Source of the DNA: Acidimicrobiia bacterium
GTDB taxonomy: Bacteria; Actinomycetota; Acidimicrobiia; Acidimicrobiales; SKKL01
Reading direction: 5' to 3'
DNA: 64,000 nucleotides
Assembly: GCA_041676705.1 (NCBI GenBank)
Contig: JBAYRL010000002.1
Location: 465,533 to 529,532 of the forward strand
Shown: positions 62,628 to 64,000 of the stretch, piece by piece
Numbering within the stretch: the first letter of the stretch is position 1
Layout of the letters: every line of letters begins with the position of its first letter
Position numbers and translations under genes: made by a program
Notes under the pieces: model-generated
The model's database searches: none
What the model was told of the DNA's origin: nothing
What the model saw: the letters and a program-made list of their open reading frames with translations, nothing else

Positions 62628-63020
62628 CTACGTGACGTGAGTTTCCGTTTTTCGTATCTCTGCCAATAGTTCTAAATCAAGACGGTCCAGGGTGTCGGCG
62701 ACCGAACGGTGGGACACGACCTGAAGAGGACCATCCCAGTGATACCTAAAGACGCTATAACTATGGCCAGATTTATCTATGTTTATAAACATTCTGGTGT
62801 CGACGTGCTTGTACTGCCAAATACCAGGTAATCCAGGGCGACACACGTAGCCCATATGCATGAAGTCGCCCGGGCTTAAATAGGGCGTTTCAGCACGATT
62901 ACTAAGGATTAAGCAAAACTGCTCTAGCGGAGACCAGTCTAAAAAGCCTTCAAAATGAAAGTGATTTGACGTCTTGGAACATGTCGGTGTTGGCGCTTCA
63001 TGCTGCGTTGTTAGCGTCAT
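62628..63020 (-). CDS. Hypothetical protein, Tyr/His-rich
   Basis: No family is recognised for this 130-residue soluble protein. It is rich in His, Tyr and Trp (FHFEGFLDWSPLEQF, GDFMHMGYVCRPGLPGIWQYKH, YSVFRYHWDGP) and ends in a charged helix. GAGGAAAG precedes the ATG at good spacing, which supports real translation. It is isolated between the second solute-binding gene and the gene-free stretch. Confidence 0.55.
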   Translation of the reverse strand: MTLTTQHEAPTPTCSKTSNHFHFEGFLDWSPLEQFCLILSNRAETPYLSPGDFMHMGYVCRPGLPGIWQYKHVDTRMFINIDKSGHSYSVFRYHWDGPLQVVSHRSVADTLDRLDLELLAEIRKTETHVT

Positions 63021-63104
63021 GTTTCTTTCCTCGGCGGAGTGCCCACTTGGGGTTAATCAGATTGCGAGGGAAGTGGTTTAACCGTAGTTAGGTGCTGTGA
63101 CACT

Positions 63105-63130
63105 TAATTCTGGCAGCTAATTCTGGCAGC
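63105..63130. repeat. Tandem 13-bp direct repeat
   Basis: TAATTCTGGCAGC occurs twice without a gap. No role is evident; it could be a slippage product or a binding-site pair. Confidence 0.7.
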
Positions 63131-63522
63131 GGTTTCTTGGTGGCTTGCCTCGATGTCGTTGAGGTGTCGACCTCGTTACTTGTGATCGGTGTCTTGGCGT
63201 GTTTTGGGTTCGGCTGGAGTGTTGCAAGGCGTTAGTAATTAGAGGTCTCTAGCACGGTGGCGCCGGGGATGTTTCAATCGTTGATTTGCGTCGTAACCGT
63301 CTCACGCGTCGGTGCAGCGGGCCGCAGATATGTGCCTTGGTCTGCCGCTTGGCCTACGAGTTTGCCAGTCAACTTAGATTCTAGTGGCACTTGCTTCTGA
63401 AGCTTTTTTGTGGTGGGCGTTGGCTTTTAACTCCTTATCTAAACTCGGCGCTATACGCAGCTAATAAACATTGAAAACACTGTAAAATAACCGATACAAT
63501 CTGTAATCTCAAAATAAAAAGC

Positions 63523-63551
63523 TTGTAATGCGAACAGTTGTACCCTACAAT
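63523..63551 (+). promoter_or_regulatory. Promoter of the DUF222 gene
   Basis: TTGTAA (63523-63528) and TACAAT (63546-63551) are 17 bp apart. The -10 ends six bases before the ATG, so the transcript should be leaderless. Confidence 0.6.
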
Positions 63552-63557
63552 GAAGGT

Positions 63558-64000
63558 ATGAGTTCGTCAACAACAACCCCAAGCACCAACCCAAATGCGA
63601 TGTCGTCGGATGAGGTGAATCAACGGTTTTTGGGTTTGGTGTCTGAGGTGGCCGATCTAGCTTCGCTTGTGGAGCCTGGTTTGTGGTCAGCGCCGGCCCA
63701 GGCTGAGGTTTTGGTTGGTTTGTTGGGTTTTCAAACCCAGATCGAGGCTGTGGTTTCTCAGCTGGCGGGGTTGGTGGATGCTTCTATGTTTTGGAGTGTT
63801 GATGGTTCGCGTTCTGCTGGGGCTTGGTTGGAACGTCGTAGTGGTCGTGATCGTAAAGAAACCAATCAGATCTTTAAAACCGGTCGTGATTTACGCGAGA
63901 TGCCTGAAACCGAAAACGGTTTTGGTGCTGGGGTGTTGTCTGGTCGTCATGTGCGGGTTTTGGCTAAAGCTAAAAACAAGGTTCCCGAGCTGTTTGGGGA
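63558..64000 (+). CDS. DUF222 (13E12-type) protein, cut by window end
   Basis: The frame is open from ATG 63558 to the window end (147 codons). After a Ser/Thr-rich start it shows FLGLVSEVADLASLVEPG, LVDASMFWSVDGSRSAGAWLERRSG and VLSGRHVRVLAKAKNKVPELF, the N-terminal DUF222 region of actinobacterial proteins that usually end in an HNH endonuclease domain. Such genes are often repeated in actinobacterial genomes. The C-terminal part lies outside the window, so the nuclease domain is not seen. Confidence 0.8.
   Translation, partial: MSSSTTTPSTNPNAMSSDEVNQRFLGLVSEVADLASLVEPGLWSAPAQAEVLVGLLGFQTQIEAVVSQLAGLVDASMFWSVDGSRSAGAWLERRSGRDRKETNQIFKTGRDLREMPETENGFGAGVLSGRHVRVLAKAKNKVPELFG

Larger units (their letters stand above)
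63021..63557. other. Gene-free AT-rich stretch before DUF222 gene
   Basis: This 537-bp stretch holds no supported gene. It contains a perfect tandem repeat TAATTCTGGCAGC at 63105-63117 and 63118-63130, a G/T-rich stretch around 63130-63240, and a strongly AT-rich segment (about 63450-63530) leading into the promoter at 63523-63551. Confidence 0.6.

Overview
This window is the replication-origin region of an actinobacterial chromosome. The best guess is the class Acidimicrobiia or a close relative. That placement is inferred from gene order and families, not computed. The backbone rpmH-dnaA-dnaN-recF-dciA-gyrB-gyrA-(TadE-like)-DUF3566-tRNA-Ile is the standard actinobacterial origin layout. A DUF222 protein, an F420-type luciferase-like oxidoreductase, a group III truncated haemoglobin pair and many GTG/TTG starts fit the same phylum. 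Base composition looks moderate by eye (roughly half G+C), lower than in most cultured actinobacteria.

Layout. 1-2.2 kb: a small membrane protein, then trxB and trxA. 2.2-4.8 kb (minus strand): parB, parA, two perfect parS sites and rsmG. 4.9-7.7 kb (minus strand): one tight operon rpmH-rnpA-yidD-yidC-jag ending in a strong terminator; rnpA appears to start at an ATT codon. 7.7-9.9 kb: two gene-free stretches with DnaA-box-like sites on either side of dnaA, the likely oriC. 9.8-18.5 kb: replication and topology genes read away from the origin, ending at tRNA-Ile. 18.5-30.7 kb: mixed chromosomal genes (a dehydrogenase-like protein, a CtpE-like P-type ATPase, an orphan metal-type ABC ATPase, thioesterase, hisN, a beta-propeller protein, a DtxR/MntR-type regulator, a lipoprotein, ilvA). 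30.7-33.8 kb: a duplicated Na/phosphate symporter pair around a phoU-like gene. 33.9-37.3 kb: an orphan peptide-type solute-binding lipoprotein and a stand-alone NuoF. 37.3-43.1 kb: pirin, DUF2231, copZ-copA, gdhA. 43.1-49.6 kb: two truncated haemoglobins, a PAS protein, two polytopic haem-copper-oxidase/NnrS-like membrane proteins, a DUF59 protein, a DUF2249 protein and a cysteine-containing HTH regulator; this looks like a nitric oxide or oxygen/iron-sulfur stress module, with an FNR/DNR-like box between its two divergent operons. 49.7-56.3 kb: small membrane protein, TauE/SafE, LLM oxidoreductase, and a TetR gene flanked by an MFS and an MMPL exporter. 56.3-60.7 kb: response regulator, histidine kinase, His/Asp-rich exported protein, one-helix protein, ApbE flavin transferase and a ferric-reductase-like membrane protein. 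60.8-64 kb: a second orphan solute-binding lipoprotein, an unknown 130-residue protein, an AT-rich gene-free stretch and the start of a DUF222 gene cut by the window end.

The most promising undescribed material is the two-component/ApbE/ferric-reductase-like locus, whose first small gene has two overlapping inverted repeats covering its ribosome binding site, and the haemoglobin/DUF59/DUF2249 module. No insertion sequence, prophage or CRISPR array was seen. All family calls come from reading motifs; no database search was run.
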